Shown here in pieces: positions 21,239-29,480 of a DNA stretch of 32,342 bases (position 1 is its first letter; each line of letters starts with the position of its first letter). The DNA is from an uncultured Lachnospiraceae bacterium (GTDB taxonomy: Bacteria > Bacillota > Clostridia > Lachnospirales > Lachnospiraceae), in the NCBI GenBank assembly GCA_900539175.1, contig UQAW01000038.1:1-32342 (forward strand). The letters are read 5' to 3'. The notes under the pieces were generated by a model. It was not told the origin of the DNA, did no database searches, and saw nothing but the letters and a program-made list of their open reading frames with translations. The translations under genes were made by a program, and so were the position numbers.

Positions 21239-22984
21239 ATGTGGAACTATATAAGAAGGTATCTGCATTTTGCTGTTCTCGCAGGCTTATTTATGGTTGG
21301 TGAAGTTCTGATGGATTTGATTCAGCCTGGGATCATGAGTCAGATTGTTGATGATGGTGTGCTTGGATTGAATAACGGTGGTGTGGGTAATCTGAATTTA
21401 ATCTGGCAACTTGGCCTCTACATGATAGGTCTCGTATTATTTGGCGGTCTTTGTGGATCACTTAACAATGTTTTTGTACATCTGTCCGCACAGAATATCG
21501 GAAACGAAATCAGGAAGGATTGTTTTTGCAATATTATGACCTTTTCCTTCCCGCAGCTCGATAAATTTGGTACGGGTTCTTTAGTAACAAGAGTAACCAA
21601 TAACATTACACAGGTACAGACTTTTGTATCACTGTTTGTGCGCGGTATGATTCGTACATCATTGCTCACCTTCGGAAGTATGTACTGCATGTTCCGTTTG
21701 AATCAGAATTTCGGGTTGATCGTGTTGTGCGCTTTTCCGTTTATCGTTGGATGCCTTGCCTTCTGCCTGTCAAAAGCCAACCCGCTGTTTTCTAAATTGC
21801 AGATGCAGCTTGATTCTATGAATTCGATTATGCAGGAGGATGTATCCGGCATCCGCGTCATCAAAGCCTGTGTGCGGGAAGCTTATGAAAAGATTCGTTT
21901 TGGAAAGGCTAATGGTGAACTGATCAAGACACAACTGCAGGTGCTTATAATTTTTGCTTTTATGAATCCTGTCATCAATGCATTGATGTACATTGTTGTT
22001 GCAGTAATTTTGCTGGTGGGTTCTTTTGAAGTTGGCACCGGCGAAACAACGCCAGGTAATATCATGGCAGCTATCACTTATACTACACAGCTTCTCAATG
22101 GCATTTTAATGTTAGTTATGTTGTTTCAGAATATTTCCAGAGGTATTGCTTCATGGAAACGTGTAAAAGAAGTACTGTACAGTGAACCGGAACTGAAGGA
22201 CGGAACCTGCAGCGGGGAAAGCGGGCAGCATGGAGAAATCGAATTTCGTGACGTATCCTTTCGCTATCCCGGCAGCAGTCAGATCGTGCTTGACCATATT
22301 AACCTGACGGTACATAAAGGAGAAACCATTGCCGTGATGGGCGCAACCGGCTGCGGAAAAACTTCACTGGTAAACTTAATCCCTCGTTTTTATGATGTTA
22401 CAGATGGCGCTGTTCTTGTGGATGGGATTGATGTCCGGGAATACAAGCAAAAAGTATTGCGGGAAAAGGTTGTTGTCGCCATGCAGAAGAGCGAACTGTT
22501 TCGTGCATCTATAAACGAAAATATTGCATGGGGGATGCCGGATGCATCGGTGGAGGCTGTGAAAGCTGCTGCCGTAACTGCGCAGGCGGATGACTTTATT
22601 TCATCTGCACCTGATGGATACAATACAATTGTTGCAGAGCGCGGTATGAGTTTATCCGGAGGTCAGAAGCAACGTCTGTCAATTGCAAGAGCTGTTTTGA
22701 AATCAGCTGAAATTCTGATTTTTGATGATTCCACCAGTGCACTTGATTTAAAAACAGAGGCGAATTTCTATGAGGCCTTACAGAAATCAAACCCGCAAAG
22801 TACCAAAATTATCATTGCACAAAGGATTGCTTCCGTGCGAAGAGCTGACAGAATCGTTGTTCTGGAACACGGCAGAATTTCAGCCTGCGGTTCCCATGAG
22901 GAATTGATGAAATCTTGTGCGGCATATCAGGACATTTATCATTCGCAAATTGGAGAGGAGAACGAGAGCGATGGGCGGAAATAA
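21239..22984 (+). CDS. Heterodimeric ABC exporter, subunit 1 (degenerate ATP site)
   Basis: A 581-residue half-transporter: six transmembrane helices (about 1-310) and a nucleotide-binding domain with Walker A GATGCGKTS, signature LSGGQKQRLS and Walker B ILIFDDSTSALD. The residue after the Walker B aspartate is Asp instead of the catalytic Glu, the mark of the degenerate subunit in BmrC/LmrC-type pairs. Such exporters pump drugs or lipids out of the cell. The ATG at 21239 is preceded by AGAAGGGG; an upstream GTG in frame overlaps the MarR gene and is unlikely. It overlaps subunit 2 by 14 bases, so the two are made together. Confidence 0.93.
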   Translation: MWNYIRRYLHFAVLAGLFMVGEVLMDLIQPGIMSQIVDDGVLGLNNGGVGNLNLIWQLGLYMIGLVLFGGLCGSLNNVFVHLSAQNIGNEIRKDCFCNIMTFSFPQLDKFGTGSLVTRVTNNITQVQTFVSLFVRGMIRTSLLTFGSMYCMFRLNQNFGLIVLCAFPFIVGCLAFCLSKANPLFSKLQMQLDSMNSIMQEDVSGIRVIKACVREAYEKIRFGKANGELIKTQLQVLIIFAFMNPVINALMYIVVAVILLVGSFEVGTGETTPGNIMAAITYTTQLLNGILMLVMLFQNISRGIASWKRVKEVLYSEPELKDGTCSGESGQHGEIEFRDVSFRYPGSSQIVLDHINLTVHKGETIAVMGATGCGKTSLVNLIPRFYDVTDGAVLVDGIDVREYKQKVLREKVVVAMQKSELFRASINENIAWGMPDASVEAVKAAAVTAQADDFISSAPDGYNTIVAERGMSLSGGQKQRLSIARAVLKSAEILIFDDSTSALDLKTEANFYEALQKSNPQSTKIIIAQRIASVRRADRIVVLEHGRISACGSHEELMKSCAAYQDIYHSQIGEENESDGRK

Positions 22985-24788
22985 CAATCAGAAGCTGGCA
23001 GATCGGAATATTCCAGGTATGAACCGCAATCAGCGCTTTGCCGAGGTGCAGCATGCAGATGATGTAGGTGCGGCATTAAAACGTATAGCTGCTTATTTTG
23101 CACATGAAAAAATAATGCTTATTTGTATGCTTGCTATTGTAGTTTTCGGGACACTCTGCGGTATTTATGCGCCGGGTCTGCAAAGCAATGTTATTGATAT
23201 TATAGCAGGAACAAGGGAGGGAAGTCTTACTTACACCTTGATTTTTATGTTAATCGTCTATTTACTTTATAGCGGAAGTCAATTGCTGCAGGGTTTCTTC
23301 AGTGCCAGGCTTAGTCAGCGGATTGTCAGGCGGATGCGGGAAGAATTATTCGGAAAAATTGTAGAGTTGCCTGTTCGCTATCTTGATACCCATTCACATG
23401 GTGATGTTATGAGCAGGATGACCAATGATATTGAAAATATCTCTACTACGGTTTCACAGTCTTTGCCGTCTCTGTTTTCGGATATACTCACGATCATTGG
23501 TACAGCAGCGATTATGCTGTGGTACTGTTGGCAGCTTGCACTGTTAAGTTGTGCAACCGTTCTTCTGACACTGCTGGCAACCAAAATTCTTTCGGGGAAT
23601 GTACGCAGGTTTTCACGCAAACGTCAGATGCTGCTTGGACAGCTTAATGGTACCGTAGAGGAAATGGTTTCCGGTTACCGCACTGTGGTTGCCTATAATC
23701 ATCAGGATATCACAGCAGAGAATTTTTGTGCGACCTCTGATTCTCTTACAAAAGCCGGAATTAAGACGGATATATTCAGTGGCATTATGGGACCTGTCAT
23801 GAACTGCATAGGTAATATCGGGTTCGTTATTATCGCAGCATTCGGTGGATATTTTTCCATAAACGGGTTGATTTCGGTAGGTGTTATTTCCGCTTTTATT
23901 GTCTATGCAAAACAGTTCAGCCGGCCAATCAATGAAATTGCTCAGATTTATGGTCAGCTGCAAACTGCCATTGCCGGTGCAGAGCGTGTGTTTACCGTGT
24001 TGGATGAGGAAAATGAGGAAAAGACCGGCATAGATTTGAAGGATGGGGAAAGCGCAACCGTTACATTCAAAGACGTAAGTTTTTCTTATGAGCCGGAGCA
24101 TCCGGTTATTCATAATTTTTCATTAACGGTACCTTCCGGTAAGAAAGTGGCACTTGTTGGTGCGACAGGCAGCGGAAAAACGACTGTGGTCAATCTGTTG
24201 ATGCGGTTTTATGATATTGACAGTGGTGAAATTCTTATTAACGGTCAAAATATCAGTGACATTTCGCGGGAGAGTATTCGGCGGAATGCAGCCATTGTTT
24301 TACAGGATACGGTTTTGTTCTCAGATACGGTTCAAAATAATCTAAAGTATGGAAATGAGGATGCAGGTTTTGAAGAAATTGAAAAAGCAGCGGAAATGAG
24401 TCGCTGTAAAGAAATGATTGAAATGTTATCACAGGGATATAATACGATCTTGACTAATTCCGGTACAAACATCAGCCAGGGACAACGGCAACTTCTTGCT
24501 ATTGCACGCGCCTTTGTTGCTGACCCCAAAATTCTGATTTTGGATGAGGCAACCTCTAACGTAGATACCCGTACTGAGAAGGCGATTCAGGACGCCATGC
24601 AGCTTGTTATGCAGAACCGCACGAGCATCATAATTGCACATCGGCTTTCGACGATTCGCGATGCGGATATGATTGTCGTAATGGATCACGGCGAAATCGT
24701 GGAAAGCGGAGATCATGATACACTGATTCTAAAGAAAGGAACGTATTATGACTTGTATATGACGCAATACGCAGGTTTTGGAATATGA
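22971..24788 (+). CDS. Heterodimeric ABC exporter, subunit 2 (catalytic)
   Basis: A 605-residue half-transporter. A ~45-residue cytoplasmic N-terminal extension (NNNQKLADRNIPGMNRNQRF) comes before six helices. The nucleotide-binding domain has Walker A GATGSGKTT, Walker B ILILDEATSNVD with the catalytic Glu, and a modified signature, ISQGQRQLLA. Since each composite ATP site joins one subunit's Walker motifs with the other's signature, this Glu and the LSGGQ of subunit 1 form the active site, and the other site is degenerate. The ATG at 22971 lies after GGAGAGGAG, within the end of subunit 1. No terminator is evident before the next gene's own promoter. Confidence 0.93.
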   Translation: MGGNNNQKLADRNIPGMNRNQRFAEVQHADDVGAALKRIAAYFAHEKIMLICMLAIVVFGTLCGIYAPGLQSNVIDIIAGTREGSLTYTLIFMLIVYLLYSGSQLLQGFFSARLSQRIVRRMREELFGKIVELPVRYLDTHSHGDVMSRMTNDIENISTTVSQSLPSLFSDILTIIGTAAIMLWYCWQLALLSCATVLLTLLATKILSGNVRRFSRKRQMLLGQLNGTVEEMVSGYRTVVAYNHQDITAENFCATSDSLTKAGIKTDIFSGIMGPVMNCIGNIGFVIIAAFGGYFSINGLISVGVISAFIVYAKQFSRPINEIAQIYGQLQTAIAGAERVFTVLDEENEEKTGIDLKDGESATVTFKDVSFSYEPEHPVIHNFSLTVPSGKKVALVGATGSGKTTVVNLLMRFYDIDSGEILINGQNISDISRESIRRNAAIVLQDTVLFSDTVQNNLKYGNEDAGFEEIEKAAEMSRCKEMIEMLSQGYNTILTNSGTNISQGQRQLLAIARAFVADPKILILDEATSNVDTRTEKAIQDAMQLVMQNRTSIIIAHRLSTIRDADMIVVMDHGEIVESGDHDTLILKKGTYYDLYMTQYAGFGI

Positions 24789-24856
24789 GATCAGTTGAAG
24801 CCGGGAAGTATTGTCAGGAATAAAAGACAAAAGAGTGTTTTTTCGCTTCGGAATAG

Positions 24857-24885
24857 TTTACATTTTCAGAAAGAAAAGTTATAAT
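24857..24885 (+). promoter_or_regulatory. Promoter of the methionine aminopeptidase gene
   Basis: TTTACA (24857-24862), 17-bp spacer, TATAAT (24880-24885), 44 bases before the start codon. Confidence 0.87.
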
Positions 24886-24929
24886 GAATTCCGGAACGCG
24901 GTCTGCGTTTCAGAAAGGATTTCACTCAT

Positions 24930-25799
24930 ATGAAAATAAATCGTAATGATCCCTGCTGGTGCGGAAGCGGAAAAAAATATAAACAATGTCATCTGGGGCT
25001 GGATGAAAAAGTCATGTTATACAGTCAAAAAGGCTTTCTTGTTCCGAGTCATTCTATTTTGAAGACGCAGGAACAAATAAACGGTATCCGTGAAAGCGGA
25101 AAGGTCAATATTGCTGTGCTTGATTACGTGGCGGAACATATAAAGGCAGGCATAACGACGGAAGAAATTGATCAGCTGGTTGTCTCTAAAACCAAAGAAC
25201 TTCACGGCATCGCAGCACCGCTTGGGTTTGAAGGATATCCCAAAAGTGTATGCACGTCTGTTAATGACGAGGTATGCCACGGAATCCCTGATACGAAACA
25301 TGTGCTAAAAGAAGGAGATATTGTCAATGTGGATGTTTCCACCATTTACAACGGTTATTATTCCGATTCTTCCCGCATGTTCTGCATCGGGCAGGTATCC
25401 CCCGAGCGTCAGGCACTGGTAGACGCCACAAAAGAATCTATTTCCATTGGTTTAGCACAGGTAAAGCCCTGGAACACACTGGGAGATATGGGGCAGGCGA
25501 TCCATGACTTTATCAGATCAAAGGGATACTCTGTCGTACGGGAAATCGGAGGTCATGGTGTGGGACTGGAGTTCCATGAAGAACCGTTTGTCAGTTATAT
25601 AAGCCGTAAGGGTACGGAAATGCTGATGGTACCGGGAATGGTATTTACCATAGAACCGATGGTGAACGCCGGCCGGGCAGATATTGTGCAGGATGATGAG
25701 AATGGCTGGACGATTTATACGGAGGATGGTTCAGACTCTGCACAGTGGGAAGTTACGGTAGCTGTTACAACAGAAGGGTATGAAATTCTGGCATATTAA
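24930..25799 (+). CDS. map: Type I methionine aminopeptidase with N-terminal SEC-C zinc motif
   Basis: Removes the initiator methionine from new proteins. The 289-residue protein begins with a SEC-C motif (NDPCWCGSGKKYKQCH; C9, C11, C20 and H21), a small zinc-binding module seen in SecA and in some Firmicutes MetAPs, where it probably helps to dock on the ribosome. The catalytic domain has all five metal ligands: D135, D146, H209, E242 and E274, and the substrate-binding H117 in NDEVCHGIPD. AGAAAGGAT precedes the ATG. It has its own promoter and a terminator about 87 bases downstream, so it is transcribed alone. Firmicutes often keep a second, SEC-C-less map in the ribosomal protein cluster, so this may be the accessory copy. 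Confidence 0.96.
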   Translation: MKINRNDPCWCGSGKKYKQCHLGLDEKVMLYSQKGFLVPSHSILKTQEQINGIRESGKVNIAVLDYVAEHIKAGITTEEIDQLVVSKTKELHGIAAPLGFEGYPKSVCTSVNDEVCHGIPDTKHVLKEGDIVNVDVSTIYNGYYSDSSRMFCIGQVSPERQALVDATKESISIGLAQVKPWNTLGDMGQAIHDFIRSKGYSVVREIGGHGVGLEFHEEPFVSYISRKGTEMLMVPGMVFTIEPMVNAGRADIVQDDENGWTIYTEDGSDSAQWEVTVAVTTEGYEILAY

Positions 25800-25885
25800 C
25801 GTGTGGCCCTATGTCAGGAAAATTTAAAATATATTTGTGGGTGATGCAGTAAGCTATAACCTTTACGTATAAACGGATGAACGAA

Positions 25886-25914
25886 ATGAGACTTCTATTG
25901 AAGTCTCATTTTTA
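25886..25914 (+). terminator. Terminator after map
   Basis: ATGAGACTTC (25886-25895), four-base loop, GAAGTCTCAT (25900-25909), then TTTTT. A perfect 10-bp stem. Confidence 0.92.
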
Positions 25915-26037
25915 TAGTGTTCTGAGAAAGGTTGGCGTAAATATTTGATTTTTCATATCGGGTGCCAGTATAGTGCTGATAACAGCAATTATTTTATTTT
26001 GTTATCAAATAAAATATAGAAAGAGGAATTAATAAGT

Positions 26038-26472
26038 ATGATTAGAAAATTTGAAAAGAAAGACACGGAACGAGTTATGCAAATTTGGTTAGAAGTGAAT
26101 ATAGAAACACATGATTTTGTGCCAAGTAAGTATTGGCTGTCACAGTATCAGTCAGTACAAAAGCAGATTTTACAGGCAGACATTTATGTGTATGAACAGG
26201 ATAAGGAAATACAAGGATTTGTTGGCATGATGGATGATTATCTTGCAGGGATTTTTGTTGATAAAAAATGCCGTTCTATGGGAATTGGAAAAAGTCTTTT
26301 GGAGTGCGTCAAGAAAAATTATCCTGCGTTTTCGTTGAACGTTTATCAAAAAAACCGCCGTGCAGTGAACTTCTACTTGAGAGAGGGATTGTCTATTGTG
26401 TCAAAAGAAATTGATGAAGATACGGGAGAAACGGACTATACAATGGCGTGGAATCAAAAGGGAGTAAGGTAA
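26038..26472 (+). CDS. GNAT family N-acetyltransferase
   Basis: A 144-residue acetyl-CoA-dependent acetyltransferase. Motif A is IFVDKKCRSMGIGKSLLECV, with the R/Q-x-x-G-x-G/A pyrophosphate-binding loop as RSMGIG; LNVYQKNRRAVNFYLREG is the usual C-terminal region. The N-terminal IRKFEKKDTERVMQIWLE pattern resembles YjaB/YiaC-type members. The substrate cannot be predicted. AAAGAGGAA lies upstream of the ATG. It stands alone between the map terminator and a short unknown ORF. Confidence 0.9.
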   Translation: MIRKFEKKDTERVMQIWLEVNIETHDFVPSKYWLSQYQSVQKQILQADIYVYEQDKEIQGFVGMMDDYLAGIFVDKKCRSMGIGKSLLECVKKNYPAFSLNVYQKNRRAVNFYLREGLSIVSKEIDEDTGETDYTMAWNQKGVR

Positions 26473-26511
26473 GTATAGTATTGTGTTTTTATGGAAGGAG
26501 GAAACATCTTT

Positions 26512-26607
26512 ATGGACTTTCATCGGAAATATATGATCTGGCACCAAAAAGCATACAAAAAATTATCACAAAATTTAAGTGTAAGTAAAAGTAAAGCTGA
26601 CGGCTAA
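26512..26607 (+). CDS. Short ORF with a strong ribosome binding site
   Basis: A 31-residue frame starting MDFHRKYMIWHQKAYKKLSQ and ending in a KSKADG tail. AAGGAGG lies 9 bases before the ATG, better than at many real genes here, yet the product is very short and matches nothing that I recognise. It may be a small peptide or the surviving start of a lost gene. GGCTAAT (26602-26608) and ATTAGCC (26626-26632) form a hairpin over its stop codon. Confidence 0.35.
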   Translation: MDFHRKYMIWHQKAYKKLSQNLSVSKSKADG

Positions 26608-26705
26608 TTTGATATTGATTGTCAGATTAGCCAGAAACGGCTTTGAAAAATCGCCTTGTTATTCATCTCGATTTTCTTTACGAATGAATTTTCTCATTTA
26701 AAGTA

Positions 26706-26714
26706 TGATATAAT
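26706..26714 (+). promoter_or_regulatory. Extended -10 promoter of the nitroreductase gene
   Basis: TGATATAAT (26706-26714) is a perfect -10 box with a TGn extension, 34 bases before the start codon. No good -35 box is seen, as is usual for extended -10 promoters. Confidence 0.65.
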
Positions 26715-26748
26715 CAGTTTAAATACTTAAACCGAAGGAGCATAGAGA

Positions 26749-27399
26749 ATGGATATTTTAGAAATTATGAAAGCACGCCATAGTGTGCGGCAGTATAGTG
26801 GAAAAAAGATTGAAAGCGGGATAAGAGAAACACTGGCTGCGCTGGTAAGTGAATGCAACAGAGAGAGTGGTTTAAACATTCAGATTATTTTTGATGAGCC
26901 AAAATGCTTCGACAGCATGATGGCGCATTACGGAAAATTCAGCGGCGTGGAGAATTATATTGCGCTTGTTGGGAAAAAGGGGGCTGGTCTGGATGAAAAA
27001 GCAGGATATTACGGTGAGAAGCTTGTATTGAAAGCACAAGAGCTTGGACTAAACACTTGCTGGGTTGCAATGACACACGGGAAAAGCACCGCAGAGATTA
27101 AGAAGGATGAAAAGCTGGCATGTATCATTGCATTAGGTTATGGAACCACACAGGGAGTAACACATAAAAATAAACCTGTGGAGCAGCTCTGTAATTGCGC
27201 ATCCGGTATGCCGGACTGGTTTTCAAAGGGAATGGAGGCGGCGTTGCTTGCACCTACGGCAATGAATCAGCAGAAATTTTATATCACGCTTGAAAATGGA
27301 AAGGTATCTGCCAAGGCAGGAAGAGGGTTTTATACAAAGATGGATCTCGGAATTGTAAAATACCATTTTGAAGTTGCGACAGGCCATAAGGTAGAATAA
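26749..27399 (+). CDS. Nitroreductase family protein
   Basis: A 216-residue FMN-dependent oxidoreductase. The N terminus, ILEIMKARHSVRQYSGKKIE, is the family's FMN phosphate-binding R-x-S-x-R pattern. AGYYGEKLVLKAQELGLNTC is the helix that shapes the active site, followed by the IALGYG strand; GMEAALLAPTAMNQQKFYIT is the second FMN-binding segment. The protein fits the single-chain-like subgroup (TM1586-like) of 200-250 residues. The natural substrate is unknown. GAAGGAG precedes the ATG. The ArsR-type regulator follows after 40 bases on the same strand, probably in one transcript. Confidence 0.9.
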   Translation: MDILEIMKARHSVRQYSGKKIESGIRETLAALVSECNRESGLNIQIIFDEPKCFDSMMAHYGKFSGVENYIALVGKKGAGLDEKAGYYGEKLVLKAQELGLNTCWVAMTHGKSTAEIKKDEKLACIIALGYGTTQGVTHKNKPVEQLCNCASGMPDWFSKGMEAALLAPTAMNQQKFYITLENGKVSAKAGRGFYTKMDLGIVKYHFEVATGHKVE

Positions 27400-27439
27400 C
27401 AGCAGTTATAGAAAGAGTTGGAAAAGCAGGTGGAAGTTT

Positions 27440-27796
27440 ATGTACATGAAAGCAGATATAGAAAAGTTGGCAGGGGATTTTGAAAACTGCCGGAAAGTGC
27501 TGGTTGCACTTGGAGATGAAAACCGGCAGTATCTGATTCTTGAAATGATGAAGATGGAAAACTGTTCTGGGGCAAGGGTAGGAGAAATTACGGAAAGAAC
27601 ACATCTTTCACGTCCGGCAGTATCACATCATCTTCAAATCCTGAAAGATGCCGGAATTCTGAAGGTCAGGAAGGAAGCAACGAAAAATTATTATTATTTT
27701 GATCCGGATATGAAAAGTTTTGACAGGCTTATCCATGTACTGCAGAGAGCAAAAGAAGTGACGGCAGAATTGCCGGACAGAAGTGAGCCAATATAG
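27440..27796 (+). CDS. ArsR/SmtB-family transcriptional regulator
   Basis: A 118-residue winged-helix repressor. The helix-turn-helix is VGEITERTHLSRPAVSHHLQ, followed by LKDAGILKVRKEATKNYYYF, the family's beta wing. The ELCVC-type metal motif of classical ArsR/SmtB sensors is absent: the matching region, SGARVGEITERTHLS, has no cysteine pair, so this member is likely to respond to something other than metal, for example redox state or a small molecule. The ATG at 27440 is preceded by GGTGGAAG; an ATG at 27446 is the alternative. It lies downstream of the nitroreductase gene, its likely target. Confidence 0.88.
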   Translation: MYMKADIEKLAGDFENCRKVLVALGDENRQYLILEMMKMENCSGARVGEITERTHLSRPAVSHHLQILKDAGILKVRKEATKNYYYFDPDMKSFDRLIHVLQRAKEVTAELPDRSEPI

Positions 27797-27979
27797 TGCA
27801 GTATCCCATTTGGCTATAGGCAGGGGAATTTCTGATTATTTTATATTGATTTCCTGTATTCTGTTTAACATCAACCGCCTTCGAGAAAAAATCGAGAAAA
27901 ATCCTGCCTTTCTATTGTGGTTGGCACGTTGATCATACTGATTCAATAAAGGTTTTTGTTATTCAAAATTGTAACTGTC

Positions 27980-28028
27980 AAATCTGTGTTTCCTCTGGGG
28001 CTTTTCGCCATGGAAATGCAGATTTTTT
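27980..28028. terminator. Long imperfect hairpin with T run, possible terminator
   Basis: AAATCTGTGTTTCC (27980-27993) pairs with GGAAATGCAGATTT (28012-28025) at 12 of 14 positions, followed by TTT. It lies 183 bases after the ArsR gene in a 364-base gap. The rest of the gap shows short AT-rich sequence and no gene that I can support. Confidence 0.5.
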
Positions 28029-28160
28029 GCTGCACCTACATGGAGTTTAGATTGGAATTATGGCGGGATGGTTTGGATACGCACTGACTAATTTTACGGA
28101 AAGAAAACAAGGTTTTAATGGCAGTACAGTGATGTTGGGCTGAACCGGTGGTCTGACTAT

Positions 28161-29225
28161 TTATTCCTCTGTACGCAGGTGGACTGCACGCGCCGCCATT
28201 CGCCGTCTGGAATCATCCATTGCCGCATAATGTTTTTTTGTCGTATTGACATCCTTATGACCAAGAACATCAGCAACAAGATAGATATCCCCTGTTTCCT
28301 GATATAGGTTTGTACCGTAGGTGCTGCGCAGCTTATGAGGGGTTATTTTTTTTGTCGTTGTGATTCGGCTGGAATATTTTTTCACCAGATTTTCAACTGT
28401 CTTCACGTTAATTCGTTTCCGCTGGGAGGAATAGAAGAGTGCATGTTCATGACCGGCCACCGGTGTGATTCCTTTCCGGATTTCCAGATAATTCCGCAGC
28501 GCCGTTTCCACTTCCTTTCCAAAATACACAATCATTTCATTGCCCCCTTTTCGGACGACTTTAATTCCATTGTTCTGAAAGTCCACATCTTCAACATCTA
28601 ACCCCACACATTCCGAGACACGAACACCCGTTCCGAGCAGGAGAGTAATGATCGCCAGATCACGATATTTTGTTTTTTCATAATATTTTCTCTGATGTGG
28701 TGTCAGTTCATCACCGCAGGATTCCACAAAATCAAGCAATTTGGCAACTTCATCGGCATCCAGACGAATGATTTCCTTTTGATGCAGTTTGGGCATATCA
28801 ACCAGGAGCGTTGGATTGGTTTGAATCATTTCATGCTTATAATAATAAGAATAAAAGGTTCTAAGTGATGATAATTTACGTTTCAGACCTTTTTCTCCAT
28901 TGGTTATATAATCATCCGTCTCAGAAGATTTATAAGCCTTTAGGTATTCGATGTATTCCTCAATATCAAGAGCGGTAACATTATCAAGATCATTCAGACC
29001 GAAATCCTGCATGGTAAAATTCTTATAGGCGGGATTTTCACTTAATAAAAACTGAAAGAAAATGCGGATGTCATAGGCATACTTGATTCGGGTGCTTGTC
29101 GAGGTTGTTGTACTGACGGCACGGAAAAAATCACCGGCCATACCGGGCAATGTCTTTAAGACTTCGCGAAGCTTCAGCGTGTTTTCCATATCTGTTTGTT
29201 CGTGATAAGTAGTTCGTTTTTCCAT
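28161..29225 (-). CDS. Tyrosine recombinase (XerC/D-like integrase)
   Basis: A 354-residue site-specific recombinase. It has an N-terminal SAM-like core-binding domain (about 30-150: YDIRIFFQFLLSENP, ALDIEEYIEYLKAYKSS) and a catalytic domain with the full set of active residues: R202 in GTGVRVSECVGL, K226 in VVRKGGN, H297 and R300 in PHKLRSTYGT, H323 in VLGHKDV, and nucleophile Y333 in KKHYAAM. The start is set at the ATG with GGAGAAA upstream (29225); a longer frame to 29297 adds 24 residues with no good site. It has its own promoter. No adjacent element genes are visible, so it could be a stand-alone recombinase acting on distant sites. A near-palindrome lies in its leader. Confidence 0.93.
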   Translation of the reverse strand: MEKRTTYHEQTDMENTLKLREVLKTLPGMAGDFFRAVSTTTSTSTRIKYAYDIRIFFQFLLSENPAYKNFTMQDFGLNDLDNVTALDIEEYIEYLKAYKSSETDDYITNGEKGLKRKLSSLRTFYSYYYKHEMIQTNPTLLVDMPKLHQKEIIRLDADEVAKLLDFVESCGDELTPHQRKYYEKTKYRDLAIITLLLGTGVRVSECVGLDVEDVDFQNNGIKVVRKGGNEMIVYFGKEVETALRNYLEIRKGITPVAGHEHALFYSSQRKRINVKTVENLVKKYSSRITTTKKITPHKLRSTYGTNLYQETGDIYLVADVLGHKDVNTTKKHYAAMDDSRRRMAARAVHLRTEE

Positions 29226-29317
29226 AATTAGAATTTCTCCATAAAAAATAGTAGAATGCAGAATTTGATAAGTAAAAAAGGACCGAAAATCATTCATTTA
29301 CTGTTTATAGTTTCAAG

Positions 29318-29345
29318 TATTCGAAAAACCTGTGTTTTCCGAATA
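29318..29345. repeat. 28-nt near-palindrome in the tyrosine recombinase leader
   Basis: TATTCGAAAAAC (29318-29329) and GTTTTCCGAATA (29334-29345) match as inverted repeats at 11 of 12 positions with a 4-base centre. The size and form resemble a tyrosine recombinase core site (two ~11-12 bp arms around a short spacer), but the spacer is shorter than the usual 6-8 bp, so it could instead be an operator or leader hairpin. Confidence 0.6.
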
Positions 29346-29359
29346 ATTACATATATACT

Positions 29360-29388
29360 AATATATCTCTTATTATAACATTTGTCAA
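29360..29388 (-). promoter_or_regulatory. Promoter of the tyrosine recombinase
   Basis: On the minus strand TTGACA (29388-29383), 17-bp spacer, TATATT (29365-29360). This gives a leader of about 130 nt that includes the near-palindrome. Confidence 0.8.
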
Positions 29389-29439
29389 TTACACTTTTGT
29401 GAATTATTCATTCCTTAAACCATTCAAAAAAGAAATTTA

Positions 29440-29466
29440 AAAACAGGCAGGACATCTGCCCTGCCT
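29440..29466 (-). terminator. Terminator of the MacB-like operon
   Basis: AGGCAGG (29445-29451) and CCTGCCT (29460-29466) form a perfect 7-bp stem with an 8-base loop; read on the minus strand it is followed by GTTTTTAAATT. It lies 15 bases after the permease stop. Confidence 0.85.
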
Positions 29467-29480
29467 TCCGTTAATAATGA

